Positions 10,324-24,000 of a DNA stretch of 64,000 nucleotides are shown here, piece by piece; the first letter of the stretch is position 1, and each line of letters begins with the position of its first letter. The translations under genes were made by a program, and so were the position numbers. The stretch covers positions 11,844,714 through 11,908,713 of the forward strand of contig NC_134905.1 of the NCBI RefSeq assembly GCF_041734735.1, given 5' to 3'. The stretch comes from Babylonia areolata. Lineage: Eukaryota > Mollusca > Gastropoda > Neogastropoda > Buccinidae. The notes under the pieces are model-generated. The model saw nothing but the letters and a program-made list of their open reading frames with translations. It was not told where the DNA came from and made no database searches.

Positions 10324-13300
10324 AGGGGGGAGGGGCGAGGAGATGATGTTTACAAAACTGAAGTCAGAGAATGATATACAAAATTGTACGCCAAAATTAC
10401 TTTGTAAATGCAACACTTGCAGAAGTGTTTATGTGTGTGTGTGTGTGTGTGTGTGAGTGCACGCGCGCCTCTCCTCTCAAGGCTTCTTAATTACGGGGAC
10501 AAGGATGACTTACGCTTCCAACAGATCACAGACGTAGTTATAAATATGGACAGCCTCATCCACATCCTCAGTGACAGGCAGCCAGTGCATCAGGCGGGGA
10601 ATCAGGTCATCAGCGCTGACTTTTGAACTGTTGTACTTGCAGATCTTCACCACGGCTGAGATGGCATTTTCTGTGGCGTTCACATTCTCTGGTTGCTTGG
10701 ACTCGGAGTGCTCAATCACGCTCACAAGGCGAGGAATACACTCTGTGGGGAAAAATGGTCAAAAGGTTAACTCTTTCCTTCCCATTTTTCTATGAACCAT
10801 TACTTCCCTTGTTCCCAGATTTCTATGATACATAGGCTCCCTTCATTCGTGGCTTTAGAGAAGAGAAAGAAAGTAGGAAACATTGTATATATTTTGGAGA
10901 CTTTCAGCCATGTGGCTGACTACAGTACACTACGATTGTCATATACTGTTGTGTAGAACTGATGTGAAAAGTTGTCTGTGACCCTGTTGACACTTTAAGG
11001 TGACATCTCTGGTGACACTCAGGTGTAAAACAGGTGACTCTGGGGTCAAACACAATGCATACAAAGACGTACCACATGCAGGACAAGGCTTTACTTGCAG
11101 GATGTGCACATCATACAGGTACTTACCGAGTAGTGCCTTACATGTATCTCAGTGCCACACTGCTAGTCATATCCATGAAAACTGTCACAATTGTCACCGC
11201 TATTGTCCTTACCACATGAATGATTTGAACATATGCCTTTCACTACACAAGCAGTTAGAATTCACATATAATGGGAAATAATATATCAACAGTTTGCACA
11301 TTTTGATAATTTTTTTCACGTCAGGATTCACACAGGTTTTTAATAACACACACACACAACAACTTTAAAAGCCCAGAATTTTAAACCTACTGTGTCAAAA
11401 ACCGAGATGTACGGCACAGTATTCTTTGTGCTGGCTTATGCCCCTTGAAAAAATCATCAGCTTCATAGACAAGAACTATGATATTGTTTTGGAAAGTCTC
11501 TTTGTCAATTTTTTTTTTTTTTTTTTCATTTTATCATTTTACTTTTAAAATCCAATTCAAGTGGAACATTACACTGCTGTGCTTTATCAATCACTGACAG
11601 AAACAAGCCAAAAAAACTTTAAGGCATTATAAAAAGGCTTGTCATTGAGTAAAATCATTTCTTTTTAATTCTTGTATGCATTTGATCACATATTCACTCA
11701 ATTCATTTCAGTTCATAGTACTCTAACCTTGCTGAGCTCGCTTTCTGTCATGGTCTAAGTTTTGCACACTCCCTCTGTTGTTCTAACACATAATCTTACC
11801 ATGTTCCTGCACTTCCTGACACAAACCACCTTTCAGCTAGCACCCTCAGACTGAATACAAATGTCAGTGTTTGGAGGGGAGGGTGATAGAAACATGAACA
11901 TACCGTGCATGTGCACCCCCAAAATTTGAGTTAAAAGTCAAAAGGTCCAATAACCTTTTATGGCCACTGGGGTCATGAATTCATACCCACTGTGAGACCT
12001 AACCTCCCTTCCACTAAAAATGGAGCAAGGCTGGATAAACAGGAGGGTAACAATAGTTACACACATCTAAAAGTCCACATATATACACAAGACATTGAAG
12101 GAATAGCAGCCCATGAACAAATAAAGAATGAAAATAGGTAGGACCACAGGCTGGCCGAGAAAGCGTGACCAAAACTGACAAAATTGCTGATTTTCCCATC
12201 ATAATTTTACAATGAGAAACATGTATTTAATAATAAAAAATTATGTCAATAAAAAGTTTGACTCTTCTGCTTCACATTTTTTGTGTTGATTTGCTTGAAA
12301 AATCGATATATGAAAAGTTATGGAGCGTTAAACATGATAGCGAAAAGTCGAATCGCAATGCCGTCGGCTCCTCACACAGCCGAAGGCCAGCCGGTCGAAG
12401 TCTGCACATGTTCTGTTCACTCTCCATTCGCCAGTCAGGTAACTCGGTCAACCTATTAATAACGCATACCACTGGAAAGATGAAACTACGCGCTAACCAA
12501 TGGTGCAAAGTAAATTCTGATAATGTTTCAATCAGTCAGTGTAATTAGAGCTTCAAGAATATGTGCTATAGCAAGAAGTCTTAATAAATAAATAAATTTC
12601 CAAATTTTCAGAACACCTTAAAAAATCTCCCTGACATCGTACAAAAAACTACTAAACATCACTGGAAAGCTCATTTTTTCATGAACTCAAACCTACATTC
12701 CATTTATTGCCGAGTTCTGCCAAAGACGCACGATTCTAATTTGCATACAACAACCCCAACGGGTCACATCCACTGTTTTCACTCACGAAGGTGGACACAG
12801 CTGAGGATGCGACGAAGCACATGTAGGCACAAACAATGGGGGAGATTTATGATATTGACAGCAAGATCGACGCATATCTCGGCAAGTAATCAACAGATTT
12901 CTCATTTATTGATGATGTTTGATGATAATATATATTATTATTGTGACCAAGCGCGCTATGCTTGCTCCAACACTATCCACACACAAACTACAGCAGACGA
13001 CGTTTTCCCTCCTAACCCCCGCACAGAATGTGTGACGTCACTCTGCTTACATCATTTTGTCCTGGCCAGACAGCCTGCTGACGGCTCGACCAGTGTCGCG
13101 TCGCGGTACGTCATTGGCTGAGAAGAAACTTGTGTTTCTGTTCCAAAGTATTTAATTAATAGCTCTTTTGTCAGATCAGTAAACTACAAGTATTATATAC
13201 TGGCAGAATCGTCGCAATTCCATCTTTAAGTCTGTTCCATTTATGTTTGCCTACGTTGAACTGATTTAACGCAGTTTGTAATTTTCAGCGACGAGCTCGT

Positions 13301-15010
13301 TAAAACTGACCCTGTTCAGTTAACTTAAATTAAGATTATAAATTTATCTTAAATAACCAACACTTCATTTTATACTCATTACAAAGTAGGTGTTGAGCTC
13401 TTTCTTTTGCAACTTATCTGACGTAAATCGGTTCAGGAATCATTTAGAAATCTGTCACTGAACACCTTTAAACAAACACAATTGTCATCGGATTCTCCGT
13501 GATTAGTGACGATCTGCTCGCAAGCACAAGTGACGGACTTTGCGGTCCGCTAAACTTGCATAAATTGGCACAGTGAGGGATGAGTGGTCATTTCATACCT
13601 GGTCAGTCATCTGTGCTTTACTATTCACTTGTGCCGACATGTTGTGCTTATGACATTTGTTTGTGTCATTCCAGGCACTGTCTTCTCCTAGTTGTCTTCT
13701 TCTCATTACTTCTTCTTAGTCTTCTCCTTTAGTTTATAACTATTGTAAATAAACCAATAGAAAACCCCATTTGTGACTGGCCTCTATATGTTCCTGGCCT
13801 GTGCGTGGGATCTTGTCTATCCTTTCAGTTAATCATATTTAGTTAAGTCTTTTGTGCTGTACCCTATTAGAACCACTCGGGACACGGCTACATTATGATT
13901 GTATTTGGCTTAGGAAAGAGGCTGGCTTAGGAAAGAGGTGTTTTCAGTCACTTGCTTGGCCTCATTTCCGAACGAAGGCGCCATGAAATTGGGTCAGCGG
14001 GGTACATCGGATTTTCGAAGATTGCTTGACAAATATTCATTCCTAATACCTAAACATCCTGGTAGTTCCACTCATTAGATATTTATATGATTGCTGGATT
14101 TTTTTCCTGGACTACATTAGACTTCTTTTGGTTTGTCATTCATTGAGAAAACATTAATGAAAAAATCAAGAAAAGATAACTCCTGTCAGTCATTCGCACT
14201 TGTGTCAGAAACAACTGAACGAGACTATGAATATGATTTTCTAAGACACCACACACACACACACACACACACACATACTCACACACAAACACACTGCACA
14301 CAGAAAACCTGACCACTGAAATGAAAATTAAATGACAAAGAAAATAAGGAGACCTGAAAAAGGTAAAGACAAAAGAAAATAATAATGATAATGATAAACA
14401 AGAGAGGCAAGGCCTTCAAGACTCACTTGTGATAAATTAAGTCCCCTAGCATTAATTACAGAGTAGTTTCCCTTTTTTACTATCTGCACCAAAACGTTTG
14501 CAAAATAAAAAAAAATCCATGCTTAGCAAAAGAAGTTCCTGTTTGAACAAAAAATGATAACGATGACTCCTCTTGTTGTTGTGTCAGAATAAGAGGTCAA
14601 AGTGCCAAGTTTAGAGAATACAAAAAATATAAATATAACAGTAAATGCAGTTTGCATATAATTAGGCTTCTTTTTTAAAATTTTTTTTGTGCCCATCCCA
14701 GAGGTGCAGTATTGTTTTAAACAAGATGACTGGAAAGAACTGAATTTTTCCTATTTTTATGCCAAATTTGGTGTCAACCTACACAAGTATTTGCAGAGAA
14801 AATGTCAATGTTAAAGTTTACCACGGACACACACACACACACACACACACAGACAACTGAACACCGGGTTAAAACATAGACTCACTTTGTTTACACAAGT
14901 GAGTCAAAAATGATAATAAATAAACAAATACATAAATGAATATATAAAAGAGAACTTCACACACACACACACACATTTGCTCAAATGTTTGTGCTGTAAA
15001 AATTCATGTG

Positions 15011-15052
<42 letters not shown>

Positions 15053-18000
15053 CTAAGTGAAAACGGCATTTTGAATTAAAATTTTAAAGTCAAGATTATG
15101 AAGTCAGTCATATAAAGTCAATGGTAAAGCACATGTACATTCCACTTTTTTTTTTTTAATTAAATTTTTTTTTTTTTTTTTTTAATTAAAAAAATTTTTT
15201 TTTTTACTTAGATGATGACATTCTGGAGAGGATGGAATCAAATCTGGTCCCATCAGGAAGAGGACGTCCTATGAAGCTGCCAGACCTTCAGCCTTCAGTG
15301 TTGCTGCAGGGACTTTGCTCAAGATTCCACTGACACCAGCACAAAAGACATGCAGCCTGGACACTTCACACAGCAAGGAGAAAAAGAAGCTGTTTTTTAC
15401 GACGACAAATTTTACGTTGGAGAAGTCAGTATGTTGAACAAACTGGACCAGCTGGCCCTAGTGCAGAAATCATAGTCGCTGATGAACCACCGTCCAAAAG
15501 GTCACGCTTTGTGCCACTTCATCTTGGGCAGTCATCGTGCACTGGAGAACCGTCAGTCACCAGCAACAGGGACACTGCTCAAGATTCCACTGACACCAGC
15601 ACCAAGGACATGCAGCCTGGACACTTCACACAGCAAGGAGAAAAAGTGGCTGTTTTTTACGACGACAAATTTTACGTTGGAGAAGTCCTTGAAGTTGTAT
15701 CTCCAACAAGAGCCACAATAGCATTCATGACCAGCTGGGGAGACAGGAATGCATTCAAATGGCCAGATGCAATTGATTGTGATCCAATCGATTCAGAATT
15801 TGTCTTAGCCTGGAACTTGGACATGTTCAGCACTAATGGGAGAACATGGTGTGTGAAGGAATTTGATGCAGTTGTCGAGAAATTCAGGGAGTGGAAGTCA
15901 GCATAAGTTTCTTTTTCATATATATAGGTATATTTCAGACAGATATATGCAACTGTTATTCATAACAGGTGAGAAGGTTCCTGAAATAGTCAAATGTTAT
16001 ATCAAGTTGGTGTATTTGGGAAAGAAAGGCAAGTGCTGGAGAGAGTGTCTGGTGGCGGGGGTGGGGTAGTGAGAATTATTCAATTTATTTGTCAGAAACA
16101 ATGCATGACATTACTTTGTATGCATGATAGTTGGATAAGTCAGATGCAGACAAACATTTTGATATGTGAACCATCTCTGTAGGCCAATTAGAAGTGGAGA
16201 TGCAATGATATGCTGTGGTGTGATTTTGTGTCACACTCGCGCACTGTTTTTTCACTTCACAAGTTGCAGTTATAAGGGTCATTAAGTCGTCTACACTTTT
16301 TGTTTGTGAAGACTGTAGTTTTTGCAAAAAAATCAACAAACTCTAACTAGTGAGTTATGCGTCTGAAAAAATTTTCAGGCACATTCGGAAATTTCCTTGC
16401 CTTTGGCGGGGGTGTAAAATTGGCTTTTCGTCTCATTTTGTGATTTTGACACATTTTAGATGATTTTGCTGATGAATAAAAATGAACTGGATTGTTATAC
16501 ACTCAATGTTTTTGTCTTTTCTGTTTGACAGTAATATGAAAATGATGTAAAATCAGTCCAAGCACTGTCAGATACATAGCGTGGACACATGGCATATCTA
16601 AAATCAGTTTGTATCGCAAAACGACGCAACACGCACATATACAAAATATTCAAACTGGGATATCTCAGAAACTATTGGAGATACTGATTTGAAATTTTGC
16701 ATGTGTTCTTTCCTTGTTATTGCCTTCAATATGAGATAAGCAACAGCCAATTATATTTCACTTGAAAAAATGAGTGGTCTTACCTAATGAAAAGCATGAA
16801 GAAGTCGCAGCCTACCTGTGCAGATGTCAGAATACACAGCGCCCCCGAACTGTGCCATGACACCAATGCCGTAACAGGCGGCCTGTCGCACCTCCGCCTG
16901 TTTGTCTGTGATGTACTCCACCATGGACTGCAGGAAGTAGTTCTGGTAATTGGCCGACACCTGCAAATATTAATTTATTATTGAGACATCTTGCAAAAGC
17001 ATATATTCTTGAAGCTCTATGCACTTTACAATAGCACAAAAAACACTCACTCAAACATTCCACACAAACATATGCATATAATTTGAAACATAGGTAAGAG
17101 AGAACAATTAAAAGAGATCATAGTCATTGAATAAATCAAGAAATGTATCAGATATAAAAGATAAAATGGAATAATGATAACAACAATGCAGACAATTGTG
17201 AAAGACACACACAAGCATGCATGCACATTCATTCAAACACACATGCGCGCACACATACGCTTGTATGCACGCACACATGCATGCACCAACAAATGCAAGC
17301 ATACACACAAACACACACACACACTACTCACTCACTCATATGAATGACACTGACACACACACACACACACCTACACGTACATACACACACGAACACAAAT
17401 CAACAATCCAACAAAGAAAACTATGACATTACATGATAAAACAGTTCCTGCTAAACATTTTCTTGAAGAAACACTGTACATAACATCTACAGAGTAAAAC
17501 TGTAGATGAAACAAATGTTGTTATTTTACTGTATTATCTGTGTTCTATCCTGCTGCTTTGCACTTTGTTGTGTTGAATTGTATTGAACTGTGTTGAATTG
17601 TGATGTACTGTATTCAGGGTTCCCACAACAGTCCTTACAGTCATGCCCTGTGTCATCAACTGGACCTAAAGCAACAATGTCAGGGCTCCCACAACAGTCC
17701 TTACACTCATGCCCTGTGTCATAATAATAATAAATAGATTTTCTATGGCGGGATATTCAGCACCAATGCTGCTCAAAGTGCCTTACATCATAGTTGACTA
17801 TAAACATGCCTTAAAAAACATATCAACCGCTATCTGACAATGGAAAACATCCAATGTGTTCATATGAATGCAAAAGCACACTAATAATTATAAAAGCTAT
17901 GAAATAAATAAGGCTTAGATTAAAACAAAATGCATTTTATAGAACACACCCACGCACACACACAAGATATATAAATGTCCCTCCCTTACAGACACACACA

Positions 18001-21000
18001 CACTGACAGGAGGAGTTTGTATTATACTCCATGTTTGGTGATACATATACTTAACATGTCAAACTGATGCAAACTAGGCCTATCGGTTTGCTCTGCTTGG
18101 CCAAATTTCACGCGGCTAACAGTGAAAAGACGACCCGTCTTGCCCGGTCTGCTCTTAGCCAATCAAACGCCTCTAAAAGCTATAAGCGCTGAATCATTCC
18201 GTGGCCATCAAGAAAAATGCCCCATGAGAACCACGGCGGAGACGTGGGGATGGACGGGCGAGCATTTGAGTTTGACATGGTAAGTATATATATCACCAAA
18301 CATGGAGGAAAATACAAACTCCTCCTTTTGGTGTCATATACTGTGCCATGTCAAACTGATGCAGAATTTAAAGCAAATGGAGGAGGGCAACGCCTAATGG
18401 TTCATATGGGGAGCACTTGTAACCGAGACAGCAGTGTTAGCAGCGACAAAGGAAATCCCCTTGGAACCCTCAGCCCTGGTCATACGGAAATCCCTGAGGT
18501 AGAAGTTGATGAAGGGATTCTCAGACCACCAAAAGGCTGCCTCCAAGACATGCTGCAGTGGCACTGAGTGCTGGAAAGCAGCCGAAGGAGCTATGGCCCG
18601 CACTTCGTGAGCTCTGGGATTAAGACAGCTGATATCCCTGTGAGAATGAGAGTAGGCTCTACGAATGACTTGGGAAACCCAGCGGGAAGTGGTGCCTGCA
18701 GCGATGTCTTTCTTGTCATTCTCAATGAGGGAGATGAGAAGACGCCTCTGAGAAGAATGCCTGTGGCGAGACCTATCCCAATACATGTAGTATTTGAGAC
18801 ACCTAACAGTGCAGAGATGCCTATCCTCATTATCTTGGGCAAGAATATCAGACAAAGGTCTGACCCTCAGAGAGGGGGAAGGGACCTCAGGGTCTTGGTT
18901 CTTAGCCAGAAACTCTGGAAGGAAACGAAGAGTGATGGAACCATCTCTGTGGAAGGCCAGATCTTGTGGCATTCCACTAAGACCATGAATCTTGCTTCTA
19001 CGACGGCCTGTGGCCAGCAACAGAAGGAAAGTGGTCTTGAGGGTGAGTAAATCGAAAGGAATAGTCCCCAATGGCTCGAAGGACTGTTTTCAAATGAAAT
19101 CCAGCACCAGGAACAAGTCCCACAGGGGCACTCTTTTGGGGTTTCTAGCTTCCTTCAGAGAGGCGCACCTAGCCACCTCTCTGAGCAGGAAATCCGCTTC
19201 AAAGGCGGGACCACCTAGCTGTTTGATAGTGGTACAGATGGCAGACCTGTACCCTCGCACAGAACTAGCAGGTTGAGAACCGAGGAGCAGTGAGCCAGAA
19301 AGTTGGCCAGCTGCATGCTTGTAGGGTTAGTAGGGGGAACGTCCTGAGCCGTACACCACCGCAACCACGTCTTCCAGCGAAAGTCATACAAAGTCTCAGT
19401 TCCCTCCCTCCTTGCTTTGGTGACTATGGAGAGGAGGTCAGAGGAGGCACACCCCTGGGTAAGCGCAGCCGACACAGAGGCCGACCGAGGGGTCAAAGAC
19501 TTCAATGGTGATGCTGACAGTTCCGACCGCACAGCAGCCACGCGTGCAGGTGGAGCAGTTGAGGATTGGAATGAGGAATCCCCGAACAAGGCTGCCTCAG
19601 CAGATGAGGTTTGGTTTCGAGTTTCAGGGGTGGAACATGTGTCAGGGACTGAAGGTCCAGATACCAGGGCTGGGCTGGCCATTTTGGTGCAATGAGAATC
19701 AGCTGCGGGTGTTCCAATCTGGCTTTCCGTGTCACCTTGGACAGAATTGGAAAGGGAGGAAACACATAGGCAATCAGACTGCTCCAGTCTAAAGAGAGAG
19801 CATCCACTGCCCACGTTTCCGGGTTGGCGACCAGAGAGACATAAGTGGGAAGTCTCTTGTTGAACTTTGTGGCAAAGAGGTCTACCATCGGCTGAAACCA
19901 CCATTCCCACACCCCCTGAAGGGTGTCCTTGTCCAGGGTCCACTTTGTGTGGATGACACTCTTGGACCTGCTGAGAGCATCTGTCAAGATGTTGGCTTTT
20001 CCTGCCATGTGTCTCGCTGAAAGTGCAATGCCCTTGCTGTGGCACCAACGGAGGAGAGCCTCAGTCCGCAGGGAGAGGTCTGCCGAGTGCGCTCACCCCC
20101 TTTGTTCACGTAACATGCGACCGTTGTATTGTCCGTGAACAAGCGGATGGTCTTGCCAGTGGCCTCCCCCATGAAGTGCAGGAGAGCCCTGTGAACTGCC
20201 TCCAGTTCCAGAACATTGATGTGGCATAGGCGCTCCTCTGGGGACCAAGTCCCTGCTGCATGGAGTGAGTCCATGTGGGCTCCCCAGCCCAGGGAGGAGG
20301 CGTCTGTAAAGAGTGCCACCTGAAGAGTAGGTGGGGCTATGGGCACCCCGTGTCCGAAGAGGGGTGGTTAGCCACTCTGATGTCACCTCGAGGAACCACT
20401 CACCCAGACATATCAGGGTATCCCATGGCTGAGTGCTCTGGGACCACCGTAGCCTCAGTGTCCTCTGAAGAGGGCGCTTGAGAACCCTGCCCAGGGGAAT
20501 GAGAGGTGCCATGGACTCCATCATGCCCAGGAGGGAAGAAAGTGTCCACGCTGTTGCTTGGGAGGAACGGCGCAAGTGGCTGAGGAGGCCTGCCAGACGG
20601 TCCCAGCGATCTGGCGTCGGAGAGACTATCATGGACTGCGTGTCGAATCTCATCCCTAAGAAGTTGAAGGACTGACTTGGGGACAGATCGCATTTCTCCT
20701 GGTTTGTGAGGAAGCCCAGTTGGGAGCAAAGGTCTAGAAGTCTGGCCGTATGACTCTGGCACAGGGCCTGCGACTGGGCCAGGATAAGCCAGTCGTCCAG
20801 GTACACACAGAGACAAATGGATTCCGACCGGACGATGGGCACCAATTCCCGCACCACCTTGGTAAACAGGAAAGGGGCAAGGGACACACCAAATGGGAGG
20901 GCCGAGAACTGGAATACCTTGCCCCTCCACACGAACCTCAGGTACTGAGGGGATGCCGGATGGATGAGGATATGAAAATAAGCATCTTTCAGATCGATAG

Positions 21001-24000
21001 AGGTAGCCCAATCGCCCTGTTGAATGGTCTCCTGAATCTGTGCCTGTGTGATCATCTTGAATTTGATTTTGGGGAGGAATTTGTTGAGGGGGGACAAGTC
21101 CAAGACTGGTCTCCACCCTCCTGAGACCTTTGGAATCATGAACAACCGGCCGTAAAAGCCGGGGCCTGGGTCCGAGAGTTGAGATATCGCCCCTATGAGG
21201 AGTAGGTGCGATATCTCTTTCTCTAAGATGCTCTCCTGCTCCGTTGAGCTGGGCACATAAGGAGGAGGAGTGGATCTTTGAGGGGGGCGGTCCTCCACCC
21301 AAGGCAGCATGTACCCCGACTCTAGCACCGATACAATCCAGTCACTGAGTCCCAGAGCACACCACTGATGTGCATGCCGGGACAAGTTTCCTACTTGGAG
21401 GGGCTGAACGACTGGCGGTGCTGAATCGGGGCCCAGTCATTGGGGGTGCTGCCTTCTGGCCTTGGGCATGGCCAGTCGACTTGGACGGACATGAGGTGGT
21501 TTATTCCTCTGCCGCTGATTCTGTGCATGCCGCTTTGACTTAGGTGGTGTGGTATATGGAGGGGCCCTGGTGGCCGGTCTCTTCAATGGGCTAAATATGA
21601 GGCCACCTCCCTGTTTGTCTCTGCCCTGTGGCTGAATGTTAGAGAGGCGGAGAACGGCATCACGCCGAGCTAGCACAGTATTGAAGTGAAGGCTGGTAAC
21701 TGTGTCAGCAGCTGCCGTGAGACCAGATGCTACCCTATTGCCAAAAGTGTTTAACCTCTGGTCGGTGAAGAGGCCCGGCGGGACAGAGAAAGGAGACCCC
21801 GTGTCCTGATTATCCGGACGCTGTTCCCACAGCTCATTGGCCCTGTGGAGGAACGCGTCAAAGAAGGTATAAGCTGTGAAAACCTCGAGGAGGCAACGGC
21901 GGGCCAATTTGTCCCACTCTGCTAACGTTTTAAAAGATAGAGTAGCTGAGGTGGGGAAGGTGGTGCGCTGTGAGACCAACATCCTGTCCTGCGCGGAGGG
22001 CTCCGCTTCCCTATAGGCAGGGTGGTCCTGTGTGTACAAGGACCACACACCGCCCTTGGAGGAATCTTTAAGGAACTTGCCCAGGGAAAAAGCGCCCGGG
22101 GCAGAGAGGGACTCCCTGCCTGGAGGAGGGATGGAAGCAGCATCCCTGACAGTGTGGGCTGGCTTATTAAGCCATTCCTGCGCCATTTCTGGCACTCTGA
22201 GTCGCCTTGTGGTTCTGGAGTGAGAGTCACATGGCCGAAGGAGGGTTAAGGGTGACAAAGTCGCCTGAGGGACTGATTTGGCATGCGTGACCCTATTGGG
22301 GAGGGTCAGTTAGAGTTCGGCTAAGTCCGAGTTTGGTTCAGGCTGGTCCCTAGGGAGGCGTGGGCTCAATCTGTCCCCGTGGGATGGGGGTGAAGAGTGC
22401 TCATCCGCTTGTTCGTCCTCATCCGAAGACAGGGGCTCCCACTCTTGTTCGCAGTCCATCCCCTGCTGGATGCCATCCCAAGTGGATGTACCCATGGGGG
22501 CGTCCTGTGGGCTGTGGTCAGCCCAGCGGGATGAGCTGGGACGATCCTGAGCAGGGACCATGGCCGCAGCTGTTATGTCCTTGACACCTGAAGCGGATGG
22601 GGAGCGTGTGGACCATAGGTCCAACCACGCTTAGGATGGTGGGTGCCACACCTTCTCAGTGAGGGCATCCCTGGATGCAAGAGTGACCCGTGAGTGCTGT
22701 GAGGGGACAAACACCCACTGATCTCCCTGTAGGACCGAGGGCTGGGTAGGTGGGAACTGCAGGCTCCCCTGGGCCGAGCTGGGCCCCTCGGCAGCTGTCA
22801 GTCCTGACAAGGAGGATTTTGTGACCGTGGAGGTCACCTGTGGGTTGACAGAGGCCCGATTTGTGGACTGAGTGGCAATATTGGTTGAGGAGCTCGACCT
22901 GACCGATAAGAAGTCGATCCCACTTGTCGGGGCTGTGTGTGTCACCCTGTGAGATATGCTGGGTTGGGTCCGGTGGGGAGCGGACAAGGGGTTGGCCCCT
23001 GGTCCTCCCGGCAACCCAGCATGCACCATATGTGTGCCCCAGTATGGGTAGAATGGGGGTAACCACCCATGGGCACCAGCCATCCTGTGACCCCAACCCT
23101 AAGGGTCACTGGTGCCTTGACCTCCATGAAGGGAAAAACCTGGCCAAGTCGGAGTCGGAGGGAGGTCAGGTCTGACTTGGGTGTCACCCCCGCCAGAAGA
23201 CGAGTGGGCGGACTGCCCGGAACCGCCTCACATGCGCGGGCCTCCCCCAGCAGGGGAGACTGGCCGGATAGTGGGAAGGTGGCCATGTGCCTCGAATACC
23301 CTCCTGTGGGGAGACTAAAGTGGCTTGGCCTGGGGTGGGCAAAGTAGAGGCCCCCCCCCCCCCCCCCCCCCAGAAGGAGGTGGGGGAGGGGGGTCGGCAG
23401 AGGAGGGAGGAGGGTGAACAGCAATGGGCAGGCATGAGATTGGGAAATTGTGATTGAGTCTGAAAAGTGGGGGCTCCAGTGGGGGTCCATGGGGCAATGC
23501 CCCTGGTGGGGGTCTGGGGGCAAAGCCCCCTGAAGTTAAAGGTTTTTCTCAATTTCAAACCATAAAATCTGCACTTGCGGGCCACCAATGCTGCTGAGGT
23601 ATTCCAACCCACAGAAGACAAAAAATCAGTCAAATTCTTCCTAACCTGAAGTGTTTTTGCTTCCAAACCTGTAAAGTCAGCCTTGGGGGCATGATTTTCA
23701 AAATCTTGTCTCATGTGTGTGTGTGCATCATGATTCCTGCCGTCGTGGGATGGCATACGAGGCATGGTACCCGTGCTTAGGCACCCAGCGAAAATCCGAT
23801 CCCCAACAGAGAATGGAAAGACAGGATCGACTTACAGGTAGAGAAAAACGAACAAATCGAGGGGGCCGAGTCAAATCGAGTACACAGAATGTAAGAATAC
23901 ATTAACACAAGCCGCATGCGGCAAAAAAAAGGCCAAATGAATATGCTTAATAGCCAAAAAAAGCGTAAGATGAGACAGAGTGTAAACCTGACAAGATGGC

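Noticed and set aside
12681-13121. 146-aa plus-strand ORF
   Set aside because: Composition is random, rich in His, Thr and Ser, with no domain and no flanking splice or repeat support.
18395-19071. Bacterial phage integrase or horizontal transfer
   Set aside because: The tyrosine recombinase sits in order with RT and RNase H inside DIRS-type inverted ends.
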